From JAPKEZ01 sp047638975 (lineage in GTDB: Bacteria > Planctomycetota > UBA1135), in the NCBI GenBank assembly GCA_047638975.1, contig JBLINB010000001.1:1-64000 (forward strand): a stretch of DNA of 64,000 nt, in the 5' to 3' direction. The translations under genes were made by a program, and so were the position numbers. Shown here one piece after another: positions 53,065 to 61,076 of this stretch. The notes under the pieces were generated by a model. The model was not told the DNA's origin. It did not search any database and saw only the letters and a list, made by a program, of their open reading frames with translations. Numbering within the stretch: the stretch's first letter is position 1; every line of letters starts with the position of its first letter.

Positions 53065-54691
53065 ATTCATCTTCGTAACCGGTGGCGTAGTTTCGTCCCT
53101 TGGCAAAGGGATCACCACTGCAGCTCTCGCTGTTCTTCTAGAAAAACGCGGATTGAAAATTTCAATCCAAAAGCTTGACCCGTACATCAATGTCGATCCT
53201 GGCACCATGTCACCCTTCGAGCATGGCGAAGTTTATGTAACCGAAGACGGCTACGAGGCCGATCTTGACTTAGGACATTACGAAAGGTTTTCGAACGCGC
53301 TCATCGGTCGACATTCAAATGCGACTACAGGCTCGATTTACTCTTCAGTGATTCGCCGCGAACGTGCTGGCGAATACCTTGGCCAAACGGTACAGGTTAT
53401 TCCGCATATTACCGATGCCATCAAGGAAGCGATTACTAGGGGCGCGGCAAAAGATACCGACATTTCGATTGTCGAAATCGGCGGCACTGCTGGTGACATC
53501 GAATCTCTACCGTTTCTTGAAGCCATTCGCCAATTTGCCTTAGAACGTCCACGCGAGCAAACTATGTTCGTGCATCTAACGCTATTGCCTTTCTTGAAAG
53601 CCTCTGGTGAAATGAAAACGAAACCTACGCAGCAATCTGTTGGCAAACTGCGTGAAATCGGCATTCAGCCAGACGTATTGGTATGCCGTTGCGAGCATCC
53701 GATGACCGAAGGCATGCGCAAAAAGATATCCTTGTTTTGCAATGTAAGAGAGCAACATGTCATCCAAGAGATCGATGTGCCGACTACGATTTACGAAGTG
53801 CCTCTAGACTTGCAAAAGCACGGGCTTGATAAATCAGTTGTCGAACGCTTAAAGCTACCCTCAGTGCCAAGCATTGACATGAGCGATTGGCAAGACCTAG
53901 TAGAACGTTGGGCGAACCCGCAGCATGAGATAGAAATTGCTGTAGTCGGTAAGTACATCGAATTGCACGACGCTTATAAATCTATTTATGAGTCTTTAGC
54001 TCATGCCGGCACAGCCAACGAGACCAAAGTGGTGTTCCGTAAGGTCGCCGCCGAAAGTTTATTCGAAAGTGATGCCGGTGAAATCCTTAAAGGCGTAAGC
54101 GGTGTATTAATCCCCGGTGGATTTGGCGAACGCGGGCTTGAAGGCAAAATTAATGCCATCAAATGGTCGCGCGAAAACAACATCCCGACTTTTGGTATTT
54201 GCTTTGGCATGCAAGCCATGGCCATCGAATATGCGCGCAACGTCGCCGGCATCAGTGACGCCAATACTTCAGAAGTCGACAGCGACTGCGCTAACCCTGT
54301 CATCGACCTGATGGCAGAGCAAGAAAACGTATCCGACAAAGGCGGCACCATGCGCCTTGGCGCATATGCCTGTCGCGTTATACCTAATACCAAATTGGCT
54401 GAGATCTATGACCGCGACATGGTCTTCGAGCGCCATCGTCATCGCTGGGAATTCAATAATACCTACCGCGAGCAGCTAGAAAAAGCTGGGCTCACATCCT
54501 CAGGCGTATTTGAGCAACGCGACTTAGTAGAGGTAGTCGAAATCAGTGATCGCGACTTCTTCATAGGTGTGCAGTACCACCCAGAATTTAAATCAAAGCC
54601 GTTAACACCGCATCCGTTGTTTGACCGGTTTATTTATGCTGCGCTGAAGTTGCATCAAGAATCCAACTCACCACAATCAGTAGAAGCGTAA
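53057..54691 (+). CDS. pyrG: CTP synthase
   Basis: The 544-residue enzyme aminates UTP to CTP with glutamine. The N-terminal synthetase domain starts KFIFVTGGVVSSLGKGIT and includes the Mg/UTP region DPYINVDPGTMSPFEHGEV. The C-terminal glutaminase has the oxyanion and nucleophile motif GICFGMQ and HHPEF-type YHPEFKS. The frame extends upstream to 52982, but the family start is the ATG at 53057. It supplies CTP for the adjacent kdsB and for nucleic acids. Confidence 0.97.
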   Translation: MTKFIFVTGGVVSSLGKGITTAALAVLLEKRGLKISIQKLDPYINVDPGTMSPFEHGEVYVTEDGYEADLDLGHYERFSNALIGRHSNATTGSIYSSVIRRERAGEYLGQTVQVIPHITDAIKEAITRGAAKDTDISIVEIGGTAGDIESLPFLEAIRQFALERPREQTMFVHLTLLPFLKASGEMKTKPTQQSVGKLREIGIQPDVLVCRCEHPMTEGMRKKISLFCNVREQHVIQEIDVPTTIYEVPLDLQKHGLDKSVVERLKLPSVPSIDMSDWQDLVERWANPQHEIEIAVVGKYIELHDAYKSIYESLAHAGTANETKVVFRKVAAESLFESDAGEILKGVSGVLIPGGFGERGLEGKINAIKWSRENNIPTFGICFGMQAMAIEYARNVAGISDANTSEVDSDCANPVIDLMAEQENVSDKGGTMRLGAYACRVIPNTKLAEIYDRDMVFERHRHRWEFNNTYREQLEKAGLTSSGVFEQRDLVEVVEISDRDFFIGVQYHPEFKSKPLTPHPLFDRFIYAALKLHQESNSPQSVEA

Positions 54692-54693
54692 TC

Positions 54694-54951
54694 ATGTCTG
54701 AATCAAAAATACCAAGCGGTGACTTCCGTATCTTCGTGCAAAAAATAGCTATGCAAGGGTTTTATGCTCTCGGGCTTATTGAAGTACCAGGAGCCCCGAA
54801 ACAAGAGCCAAACGCTGAAATGGCGCACGGTGTCATCGAAGATTTAATGATGCTACGCACGAAGTGCACAGGCAATTTAGACGAGGGAGAAACGATGACT
54901 CTAGATAAATTTATAACCGACTTGCAACTACACGTTAGTAAATTAAACTAA
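54694..54951 (+). CDS. DUF1844-family small protein
   Basis: The 85-residue protein has the DUF1844 pattern: a helix FRIFVQKIAMQGFYALGLIEVP, then NAEMAHGVIEDLMMLRTKCTGNL and the C-terminal helix DKFITDLQLHVSKL. The family is small, conserved and of unknown function, found in several phyla including planctomycetes and proteobacteria. It sits 2 bases after pyrG and 5 bases before metG, so all three are likely one operon. Confidence 0.8.
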   Translation: MSESKIPSGDFRIFVQKIAMQGFYALGLIEVPGAPKQEPNAEMAHGVIEDLMMLRTKCTGNLDEGETMTLDKFITDLQLHVSKLN

Positions 54952-54956
54952 ACACG

Positions 54957-56690
54957 ATGTCGCGTTACCTCGTAACTTCGGCATTACCTTATGCCAATGG
55001 CCCCATCCACTTTGGTCACATCGCTGGTGCCTATTTGCCAGCAGATGTATATGTGCGCTATTTGAAGATGGCGAAGGGCGAAGAGAATGTTCTATATGTA
55101 TGCGGAACAGACGAACACGGTGTGGCCATCACTATGAAGGCCGAAGCCGAGGGCAGTGATTACCGCAGCTACGTCGACAAATGGCACGGCGAGATAAAGA
55201 ACCTCTTTGACGATTTCTCGATCGACTTCGATATTTTTTCAGGTACCGCGCGTTGCGAGTTCCACGAAGAAGCTAGTCAAAAGTTTTTCAGTGTCTTACT
55301 CGATAATGATTTTATCGTTAAGCGCACCGAGAAGCAGTGGTTTTCAGAACAGAGTCAGCGCTTCCTGCCCGATCGCTACTTACAAGGCATTTGCCCAGAA
55401 TGTGCCTTCGAAACAGCACGCGGCGATGAATGCCCAAAATGTGGTACATGGATCGACGCACGTGAACTAGGAAGCCCTATCAGTTTGATTGATGGCTCGA
55501 AGCCGATATTAAAAGATACCACCCATTGGTATATCGACTTACCGGCTTTGCAAAAAGCCGGCTTAGAAGATTGGTATCAGGGCAAAGACAGCGCCAATCC
55601 AATTAAGGGCTGGAAATCAAACGTAGATGGCTATGTGCAAGCGATGCTGCGCGATTTACACGACCGCCCTATCACACGTGACTTGCCTTGGGGCGTGCCC
55701 TTGCCGGATGGTATTGAGGGTTCTGAGGGCAAAGTGTTATATGTATGGTTCGACGCGCCAATCGGATACATCAGCGCAACCATGCAATGGGCCAGCGAGT
55801 CGGGCACTCCTGATGCCTGGAAAGATTGGTGGCAGAACAGCGACACTCGCTTGGTGCATTTCATCGGCAAAGATAACATCGCTTTTCATACCGTAGTCTT
55901 CCCGAGTATGCTTCTCGGTCAAAAGGACGCCTGGGACGGCAAGAAGTTTGTGCTACCGTGGTCTGTACCTGCTAATGAATTTTACAATTTGCAGGGCAAG
56001 AAATTCAGTACCTCCGATGGATGGTACATTGATAACGCAAGTTTCTTTGAGCATTACAATTCTGACGCCGCACGCTTTCATCTTTTACTGTCTGCGCCAG
56101 AAACTTCGGACAGCGAGTTCAACTGGAATGAATTTCGCGCTACAAACAACTCTTTATTAGCCGATAAGATTGGCAACCTCGCTAGCCGCGTACTTAAGTT
56201 TGCAAACAAGCGCTTCGAGAACAAAGTACCCGTCGTAAGCGAAGTACTCGAAGACGCATTCCTAACTGCGGCCGGTGATAGTTTTTCAGAGATAGGCCCT
56301 TTCATCGAGAAACATGAATTACGCAAAGCCGCTTTGGCTTTAATCGCTGGTTGTTCATCGTTGAATCAGTTTTTTGATAAGCTCGAGCCCTGGAAAAAAA
56401 TAAAGTCCGACGACCTCGCGGATCAAATGTTATGCGCACAAGCAATCGAACGCTGCATCGCTTACTTTGATTTACTTAGCCGTCGCTTAGCACCCTTCTG
56501 CCCACGTTCAGCCGACAAGTTAGCTGAGATGCTCGGGGCAGCCAGCAGTGGCAGCAACGATCGTTGGGGGCCCGACAGCGTCGATCAGGTTTTAGAAGCC
56601 GGACTCGAGCTCGGGACTACAGAAGTATTATTTGCGAAAATAGATGTTGAACTCATTGACGCCGAGATAGAAAAGCTTAATAGGGCATAA
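54957..56690 (+). CDS. metG: Methionine-tRNA ligase
   Basis: The 577-residue class I synthetase charges tRNA-Met. It has the HIGH-type motif HFGHIAG near the N-terminus and a zinc-binding insertion CPECAFETARGDECPKC. The KMSKS-type loop reads KKFSTSDGW, and an anticodon-binding helical domain follows. It ends without the C-terminal EMAP-like tRNA-binding domain found in some MetRS, which makes it a shorter monomer-type enzyme. The final ~30 residues are a divergent tail. Confidence 0.95.
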   Translation: MSRYLVTSALPYANGPIHFGHIAGAYLPADVYVRYLKMAKGEENVLYVCGTDEHGVAITMKAEAEGSDYRSYVDKWHGEIKNLFDDFSIDFDIFSGTARCEFHEEASQKFFSVLLDNDFIVKRTEKQWFSEQSQRFLPDRYLQGICPECAFETARGDECPKCGTWIDARELGSPISLIDGSKPILKDTTHWYIDLPALQKAGLEDWYQGKDSANPIKGWKSNVDGYVQAMLRDLHDRPITRDLPWGVPLPDGIEGSEGKVLYVWFDAPIGYISATMQWASESGTPDAWKDWWQNSDTRLVHFIGKDNIAFHTVVFPSMLLGQKDAWDGKKFVLPWSVPANEFYNLQGKKFSTSDGWYIDNASFFEHYNSDAARFHLLLSAPETSDSEFNWNEFRATNNSLLADKIGNLASRVLKFANKRFENKVPVVSEVLEDAFLTAAGDSFSEIGPFIEKHELRKAALALIAGCSSLNQFFDKLEPWKKIKSDDLADQMLCAQAIERCIAYFDLLSRRLAPFCPRSADKLAEMLGAASSGSNDRWGPDSVDQVLEAGLELGTTEVLFAKIDVELIDAEIEKLNRA

Positions 56691-56717
56691 AAAAAACCTG
56701 GCTCGCTAAGAGCCAGG
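56689..56717 (-). terminator. Terminator of the HU gene
   Basis: A perfect 8-bp stem CCTGGCTC/GAGCCAGG with a 5-base loop is followed on the minus strand by eight U residues. It lies 23 bases after the HU stop and abuts the metG stop from the other side. Confidence 0.85.
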
Positions 56718-56739
56718 CCTATAAGGAAACGGTATAAAA

Positions 56740-57018
56740 TTACTTGCCGTTTACTGAATCTTTCCAAGCCTTAGCTGGCTTGAATCCGACAGACTTGCTT
56801 GCTTTGATTTGCATCGTCTCGCCAGTTTGTGGATTGCGCCCAGTACGGGCTGCGCGGCTGCGCTTTGACCAAGTGCCGAATCCGGCAATTGAGACTTGTT
56901 CATCGGACGCTACGCCATCCTTAATTGCTTGAAGAACTATATTTACGGTTTCTTCAGATGCTGATTTAGTTGTTTCTAGCTGTTCGCATACAGCCTCGAT
57001 TAGTTCGCGCTTATTCAT
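56740..57018 (-). CDS. hup: HU-family DNA-binding protein
   Basis: The 92-residue protein matches HU/IHF: MNKRELIEAVCEQL at the start, the beta-arm signature GFGTWSKRSRAARTGRNPQTGE, and FKPAKAWKDSVN at the end. HU bends and compacts DNA as a dimer. The gene lies next to a lysine-repeat histone-like gene, so two nucleoid proteins are encoded side by side. A strong terminator follows it. Confidence 0.93.
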   Translation of the reverse strand: MNKRELIEAVCEQLETTKSASEETVNIVLQAIKDGVASDEQVSIAGFGTWSKRSRAARTGRNPQTGETMQIKASKSVGFKPAKAWKDSVNGK

Positions 57019-57068
57019 GATTTTCAGGGTGTTCGGGAGTTAGGGAGGGTTTCTATTTTGAAGAGTTG

Positions 57069-57102
57069 CCAGCTCTAGCAATGTAGAGCCAGCTGTTTTT
57101 TA
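57069..57102 (+). terminator. Possible plus-strand terminator between HU and the lysine-repeat gene
   Basis: Arms at 57069-57078 and 57085-57094 form an imperfect stem (eight of ten pairs) followed on the plus strand by TGTTTTTT. No plus-strand gene ends nearby except metG, 380 bases upstream, so it may stop read-through antisense to hup. Confidence 0.35.
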
Positions 57103-57114
57103 GAAGCGTCTAGT

Positions 57115-57483
57115 CTACTTTTTCTTGCGGACGACTTTCTTCTTGGTAGCTACTTTCTTCTTGGCTACTTTCTTTTTGGCTACCTTTTTCTTAGCTACTT
57201 TCTTTTTCGCTACTTTCTTCTTGGCAGGCTTCTTCTTTGCTACCTTTTTCTTGGCAGGCTTCTTTTTCGCTACTTTCTTTTTCGCTACTTTCTTTTTCGC
57301 TACTTTCTTTTTCGCTACTTTCTTTTTCGCTACTTTCTTTTTCGCTACTTTCTTTTTCGCTACTTTTTTCTTAGCCACCTTTTTCTTGGCGACTTTTTTC
57401 TTTGCTACCTTTTTAACGGCAGGCTTCTTTTTCGCTACTTTCTTTTTAGCAGCTTTCTTTTTAGTTGTTTTTTTTACAGCCAT
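57115..57483 (-). CDS. Lysine-rich repeat protein, histone-H1/Hc1-like
   Basis: The 122-residue protein consists almost entirely of KKKVA and KKKPA pentapeptide repeats, with more than twenty copies. This resembles the C-terminal tails of eukaryotic H1 and of bacterial Hc1-like nucleoid proteins. It has no globular domain and would bind DNA electrostatically. GGAG lies 6 bases before the ATG, so, unlike many genes here, it has a Shine-Dalgarno sequence. Its neighbour is HU. Repeat proteins of this kind vary in length between strains. Confidence 0.85.
   Translation of the reverse strand: MAVKKTTKKKAAKKKVAKKKPAVKKVAKKKVAKKKVAKKKVAKKKVAKKKVAKKKVAKKKVAKKKVAKKKVAKKKPAKKKVAKKKPAKKKVAKKKVAKKKVAKKKVAKKKVATKKKVVRKKK
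57128..57470. repeat. 15-bp coding minisatellite in the lysine-repeat gene
   Basis: The unit encodes KKKVA. About seven units between 57259 and 57364 are identical (plus-strand unit GCTACTTTCTTTTTC), and flanking units differ at a few third positions. Identical units suggest recent expansion by slippage or unequal recombination. Confidence 0.9.
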
Positions 57484-57489
57484 GTTGAC

Positions 57490-57493
57490 TCCG
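57490..57493 (-). promoter_or_regulatory. Shine-Dalgarno GGAG of the lysine-repeat gene
   Basis: GGAG ends 6 bases before the ATG at 57483. It is notable because most starts in this window lack such a site. Confidence 0.5.
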
Positions 57494-57623
57494 ATTCTGG
57501 ATTCTGAGAAGCAGCAACTCTAGGGATTAACAAAGAGATGCCGATGGAGGGCAGTGCCTTTTGTTTTATGTTTGCACATACAACATCTAGCTACTGTTTC
57601 TCTCACATCGGCAGACTAAACAA

Positions 57624-57670
57624 AAATTCTCTCGAAAACAAACATTATTTTGTTGTTTTCGAGAGAATTT
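57624..57670 (-). terminator. Terminator of rpmB
   Basis: A perfect 18-bp AT-rich stem (57624-57641 with 57653-57670) and 11-base loop lies 14 bases after the rpmB stop. The minus strand continues TTG TTTAG after the arm. It divides rpmB from the lysine-repeat gene. The rest of the 57484-57683 gap shows no gene. Confidence 0.8.
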
Positions 57671-57683
57671 GGAAAAACTTTTT

Positions 57684-57992
57684 TTAAGCGTTGGCGGCCA
57701 TGTAGTCGCGCTGGCGCCCACGAAGAGCTTTTACCAGAGGGACTTTCTGCATACGACCATCTATTTTCACAGTGATCTCGCCTTTCTTTATGACAGATGT
57801 TGCCAAGTGCATACGACGCACCGTACCATTCGGTAGCAGCACGCGCACCTTTTGCACGTTCGACTTAAATGTACGCTTGGTGTGGCCTGTAGTCTTAAGA
57901 CCTACGCCACCTTTTTTCTTCGGTAAACCACGACGAGCAATAGACTTACCTACTCTCGTTCTCTTACCTGAAACTTCACATGTTCTTGCCAT
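57684..57992 (-). CDS. rpmB: Ribosomal protein bL28
   Basis: The 102-residue protein starts MARTCEVSGKRTRVGKSIAR and contains TKRTFKSNVQKVRV and LATSVIKKGEIT, typical of bL28. It is a component of the large ribosomal subunit. The start at 57992 is fixed by the family N-terminus and by AGAGGT about 9 bases upstream; the open frame to 58052 is not coding. It has a C-terminal extension (GRQRDYMAANA) of about 20 residues beyond common L28. Confidence 0.95.
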   Translation of the reverse strand: MARTCEVSGKRTRVGKSIARRGLPKKKGGVGLKTTGHTKRTFKSNVQKVRVLLPNGTVRRMHLATSVIKKGEITVKIDGRMQKVPLVKALRGRQRDYMAANA

Positions 57993-58055
57993 TTTTAGTA
58001 CCTCTTTATTAGAAGGGTCGGATATTGTAGGCCTGCCATTAGCTGCCGTCAATAC

Positions 58056-58084
58056 TTGACTAATACCTAAGATATTGTCAAAAT
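58056..58084 (+). promoter_or_regulatory. Promoter of the glycine riboswitch-gcv operon
   Basis: TTGACT (58056-58061) is followed after 17 bases by CAAAAT (58079-58084), placing the transcription start near 58091, at the 5' edge of the riboswitch. This is the only clear two-box promoter seen. Confidence 0.5.
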
Positions 58085-58088
58085 AGTG

Positions 58089-58190
58089 GCTCGGAAGACA
58101 GCACTAGGAGAGATCATTTTACATGACACCGAAGGGGCAAGTCGCAACGGCGACCAAACTCTCAGGTACCAAGGACTACTGCTCGACGAA
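58089..58190 (+). ncRNA. Glycine riboswitch aptamer
   Basis: The leader of gcvT contains the glycine-aptamer core in order: GGAGAG (58107-58112), CACCGAAGGGGCAA (58127-58140), a P3b hairpin GTCGC-AACG-GCGAC (58141-58154), CTCTCAGGTA pairing back to GGAGAG, and AAGGAC. The 5' CGGAAGAC and 3' CGACGAACC elements match the leader-linker kink-turn of this class. I see one full aptamer, followed by a short ghost-like remainder rather than a second complete aptamer. Glycine binding should raise expression of the cleavage system. Only a known riboswitch class controls this operon in such a way. Confidence 0.93.
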
Positions 58191-58218
58191 CCCTGACAGT
58201 CACCAAAAAAACTTACAG

Positions 58219-58246
58219 GCGCCAAAAAAAATGGCGCTCTTTTTTT
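58219..58246 (+). terminator. Expression-platform terminator abutting the gcvT start codon
   Basis: A GCGCCA/TGGCGC stem with a 7-A loop is followed by a run of seven T that ends directly at the ATG at 58247. In the absence of glycine it would end transcription just before the start codon; the loop and arms also leave no room for a Shine-Dalgarno site. Confidence 0.85.
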
Positions 58247-59332
58247 ATGTCTACACAAACATCCCAACTACTTACTACCTCATTACATCAACAACACGTT
58301 GATCTTGGCGGGAAGATGGTGCCATTCGCAGGATGGTCCATGCCCGTTGATTACGGTTCTATTCTTAATGAAGCAAAGGCTGTTCGCAAAGGCTCTGGCG
58401 TATTTGATGTGTCGCACATGGCGCGCTTCATCTTTCGCGGAGAAGATATTGCTGAACGTCTAGACCATGCGCTTGGCGGATGCATCACCGACCAACCTAT
58501 TGGTTTAGCGCGCTATACCATGTTGCTTCAAGAAGACGCTGGTATCCTCGATGACTTGCTAACCTATCGTTTAGCTGAAGACGAATTCATGTTAGTCGTC
58601 AACGCTTCTAACCGTGAACGCGACTGGGATTTACTCACTAGCCGCCTTGAAGGTGTCGAGTGTGCTGACCTAACAGAAGATGGTGGCGGCATCCTTGCAC
58701 TACAAGGGCCTGACTCCCTATCTATATTGCGCAAGCTAAGTGGCGACGCGCATTTTTCTCCGCAGTTCCTTGAGCTAGGTGAAATGGAAACAGAGTTTGG
58801 CGGACTCTTCTTTGCCCGTACCGGATACACCGGCGAACACGGATACGAATTATTCCCGAGTGCCGAACAAATTGTGCCACTGTGGGAAGCACTTATGGCT
58901 TTAGATGTAGCTCCAGTAGGACTGGGTTCACGCGATATTTTACGCCTTGAAGCTGCACTACCTTTATACGGTCACGAAATCCACGAAAAGATTACACCTT
59001 TCGATGCGAATTTGCGCTTCGGTGTACGCGGCTGGAAGACCCGCGACTTTATAGGTGGCGATGCATTACGCGCCTTGCCTGCAACCGAAATGCAACTCAT
59101 TGGTCTCACTTGCGAAAAACGTATCCCGCGCGAAGGATATAACGTACTGTGTAACGATGAAGTTGTTGGCACCATCTGTAGTGGCGCCATGTCTGTAGTC
59201 TTAGGCCACCCTATCGCTACGGCTTACATTCCTAAAAACATCGATGGTGCATTCAGCATCGATTTCCGTGGCAAGCCTCTTGTAGCACAGCGTGCTGCCT
59301 TGCCTTTTGTCCCTCACCGCTCACGCGACTAA
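58247..59332 (+). CDS. gcvT: Aminomethyltransferase (glycine cleavage T protein)
   Basis: The 361-residue protein transfers the methylene group from aminomethyl-lipoyl GcvH to tetrahydrofolate, releasing ammonia. It shows VPFAGWSMPVDYGS, GVFDVSHMARF, ARYTMLLQEDAGILDDL, FFARTGYTGEHGYE and GLGSRDILRLEAALPLYGHE, the standard GcvT landmarks including the folate-binding DVSHM region. Length is normal. It is the first gene of the riboswitch-controlled operon, 8 bases before gcvH. Confidence 0.96.
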   Translation: MSTQTSQLLTTSLHQQHVDLGGKMVPFAGWSMPVDYGSILNEAKAVRKGSGVFDVSHMARFIFRGEDIAERLDHALGGCITDQPIGLARYTMLLQEDAGILDDLLTYRLAEDEFMLVVNASNRERDWDLLTSRLEGVECADLTEDGGGILALQGPDSLSILRKLSGDAHFSPQFLELGEMETEFGGLFFARTGYTGEHGYELFPSAEQIVPLWEALMALDVAPVGLGSRDILRLEAALPLYGHEIHEKITPFDANLRFGVRGWKTRDFIGGDALRALPATEMQLIGLTCEKRIPREGYNVLCNDEVVGTICSGAMSVVLGHPIATAYIPKNIDGAFSIDFRGKPLVAQRAALPFVPHRSRD

Positions 59333-59340
59333 TTAATACC

Positions 59341-59721
59341 ATGCGTCCTAACGACCGTTCTTACCTTGACTCACATGAGTGGGCTAAACTCGATGGCGAC
59401 ATCGTAACTATCGGAATTTCAGATTTTGCAGTCGAGCAACTAGGTGAACTTGTTTACCTAGACTTACCAGAAACAGGCTCCTCGTTTACTGCCGGCGAAG
59501 CTTTCGGTGAAGTCGAATCTGTGAAAGCTGTTTCCGACCTCATCTGCCCAGTTGCCGGAGAAATCATCGAAACTAATGCCGATTTATGCGACAACCTTGA
59601 AGGTTTGCAAAACAACCCATTCGATGGCGGTTGGCTAATCAAAGTTAAAGTCGATGGCGATAACCTCGATGCTCTGCTCGATTTGGCCGCCTACGAAAGC
59701 CTCGTTAGCTCACAAAGTTAA
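59341..59721 (+). CDS. gcvH: Glycine cleavage H protein (lipoyl carrier)
   Basis: The 126-residue protein shuttles the aminomethyl group between P, T and L proteins on a lipoyl arm. The lipoylated lysine is Lys62 in GEVESVKAVSD. HEWAKLDGDIVTIGIS and LGELVYLDLPE are family motifs. It stands between gcvT and gcvPA. The octanoyltransferase that modifies it is encoded at the end of the same operon. Confidence 0.96.
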   Translation: MRPNDRSYLDSHEWAKLDGDIVTIGISDFAVEQLGELVYLDLPETGSSFTAGEAFGEVESVKAVSDLICPVAGEIIETNADLCDNLEGLQNNPFDGGWLIKVKVDGDNLDALLDLAAYESLVSSQS

Positions 59722-59726
59722 AAGCC

Positions 59727-61076
59727 ATGCCTTACGTTCAAAATTCTGATGCTGATCGGGATGAGATGTTGGCAGCTGTTGGCGTAAAGTCAATCGCTGA
59801 ACTATTCACCTCTATCCCAGAAGAAGTTCGCCTAACTAGCGCGCTTAACCTCGATGCCGGGCTTTCCGAAGACCAGCTACTCCGCCACATGCAAGATCTT
59901 TCAAGTGGCAATCAGATAGCTACTGGTGCAACATTTCTTGGCGGTGGTGTTTACGATCATTCGTGGCCGACCGCCGTGGATCACATTATGTCACGCAGCG
60001 AATTCTTAACTGCGTACACACCTTATCAACCTGAATGTTCGCAAGGCACCTTACAGTGCATTTTTGAATTTCAGTCGATGATTGCCGAATTGTGCGGCTG
60101 CGAAATAGCCAACGCTTCAATGTACGACGGAGCATCCGCGGCAGCTGAAGCAGCATTAATGGCCATCAGTCAAACGCGACGCAACAAGGTTGTCGTCTCG
60201 CAAGCGATGCATCCGGAGATTCGCGAAACCATTCATACTTATCTTAAGCACCTTGATGCCGAGATGGTTGAAGCGCCAATAGTTGATGGCGTTACTGATT
60301 TTAGCGGTTTGGTCGACGATCAGACTGCCGCCGTAATGGTGCAGCAGCCCAACTTCTTTGGCAACATCGAAGACGTAGCAGCGGTTGCCAAGATAGCTAA
60401 AGAATTCAAAGCGCTATCGGTAGCTTCACTCTACCCAGTCGCAACCGGAATCCTGCAATCACCTGGCAGCCAAGATATCGACATCGTTGTTGGCGATGGC
60501 CAATCACTGGGCGTGCCTATGGCATTCGGCGGACCGTCATTCGGTTTCTTCGCCACCCGCCAAAAGTTTGTACGTAAAACACCTGGTCGCTTAGTTGGCA
60601 TTTCAACAGACAGCGAAGGACGTCGTGCCTTCACTCTAACGTTCCAAACTCGCGAACAACACATCCGCCGTGAAAAAGCTACTTCAAACATTTGCACCAA
60701 CAATGCTTTGATCGCTTTACGCGGTTGTGTGCACATGGCGGCACTAGGTCCGCAAGGTCTTGAAGAAGTTGCTTGTGTTTCTCGTCAACGCGCTATTGAG
60801 ATGGTTGAGTTACTCGACTTTGCCGGAGTGCCTCGTGCCTTCCCTAAGCAGCACTTCTTTAACGAAGTATGTTTCCAGGTAGACAACGATGAGATGGTGT
60901 CGCTGTTCAAGCAAAACCTGAAACACCAAGGGGTTCACGCCGTGTTGGCGATGTCAGCGTGGTACGACAACATGGATGGTTGTTTCACTTTGGCTTGCAC
61001 CGAGCGCACCACTCCTGAAGATTTAATTGCACTGAGCACTATTGCCAAGCAAACCTTTAGCCCAGAGATAGCATAA
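59727..61076 (+). CDS. gcvPA: Glycine dehydrogenase (decarboxylating) subunit 1
   Basis: The 449-residue protein is the N-terminal half of the split P protein. It shows FLGGGVYDHSWPTAVDHI, TAYTPYQPECSQGTLQ, NASMYDGASAAAEA and the later SNICTNNALIALRG. It folds like a PLP enzyme but lacks the PLP lysine, which is in subunit 2. The two-subunit form is common in many bacteria. The stop and the next ATG overlap by one base (TAATG), coupling the two subunits. Confidence 0.96.
   Translation: MPYVQNSDADRDEMLAAVGVKSIAELFTSIPEEVRLTSALNLDAGLSEDQLLRHMQDLSSGNQIATGATFLGGGVYDHSWPTAVDHIMSRSEFLTAYTPYQPECSQGTLQCIFEFQSMIAELCGCEIANASMYDGASAAAEAALMAISQTRRNKVVVSQAMHPEIRETIHTYLKHLDAEMVEAPIVDGVTDFSGLVDDQTAAVMVQQPNFFGNIEDVAAVAKIAKEFKALSVASLYPVATGILQSPGSQDIDIVVGDGQSLGVPMAFGGPSFGFFATRQKFVRKTPGRLVGISTDSEGRRAFTLTFQTREQHIRREKATSNICTNNALIALRGCVHMAALGPQGLEEVACVSRQRAIEMVELLDFAGVPRAFPKQHFFNEVCFQVDNDEMVSLFKQNLKHQGVHAVLAMSAWYDNMDGCFTLACTERTTPEDLIALSTIAKQTFSPEIA

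Noticed and set aside
57128..57470. Tandem repeats that might be mistaken for a CRISPR array
   Set aside because: Units are contiguous 15-mers without spacers and encode a lysine-rich protein.
57125..57523. 132-residue plus-strand frame rich in TFFLA/TFFFA
   Set aside because: It is the exact antisense of the KKKVA repeat gene; the repeated pattern follows from the 15-bp units and there is no start signal.
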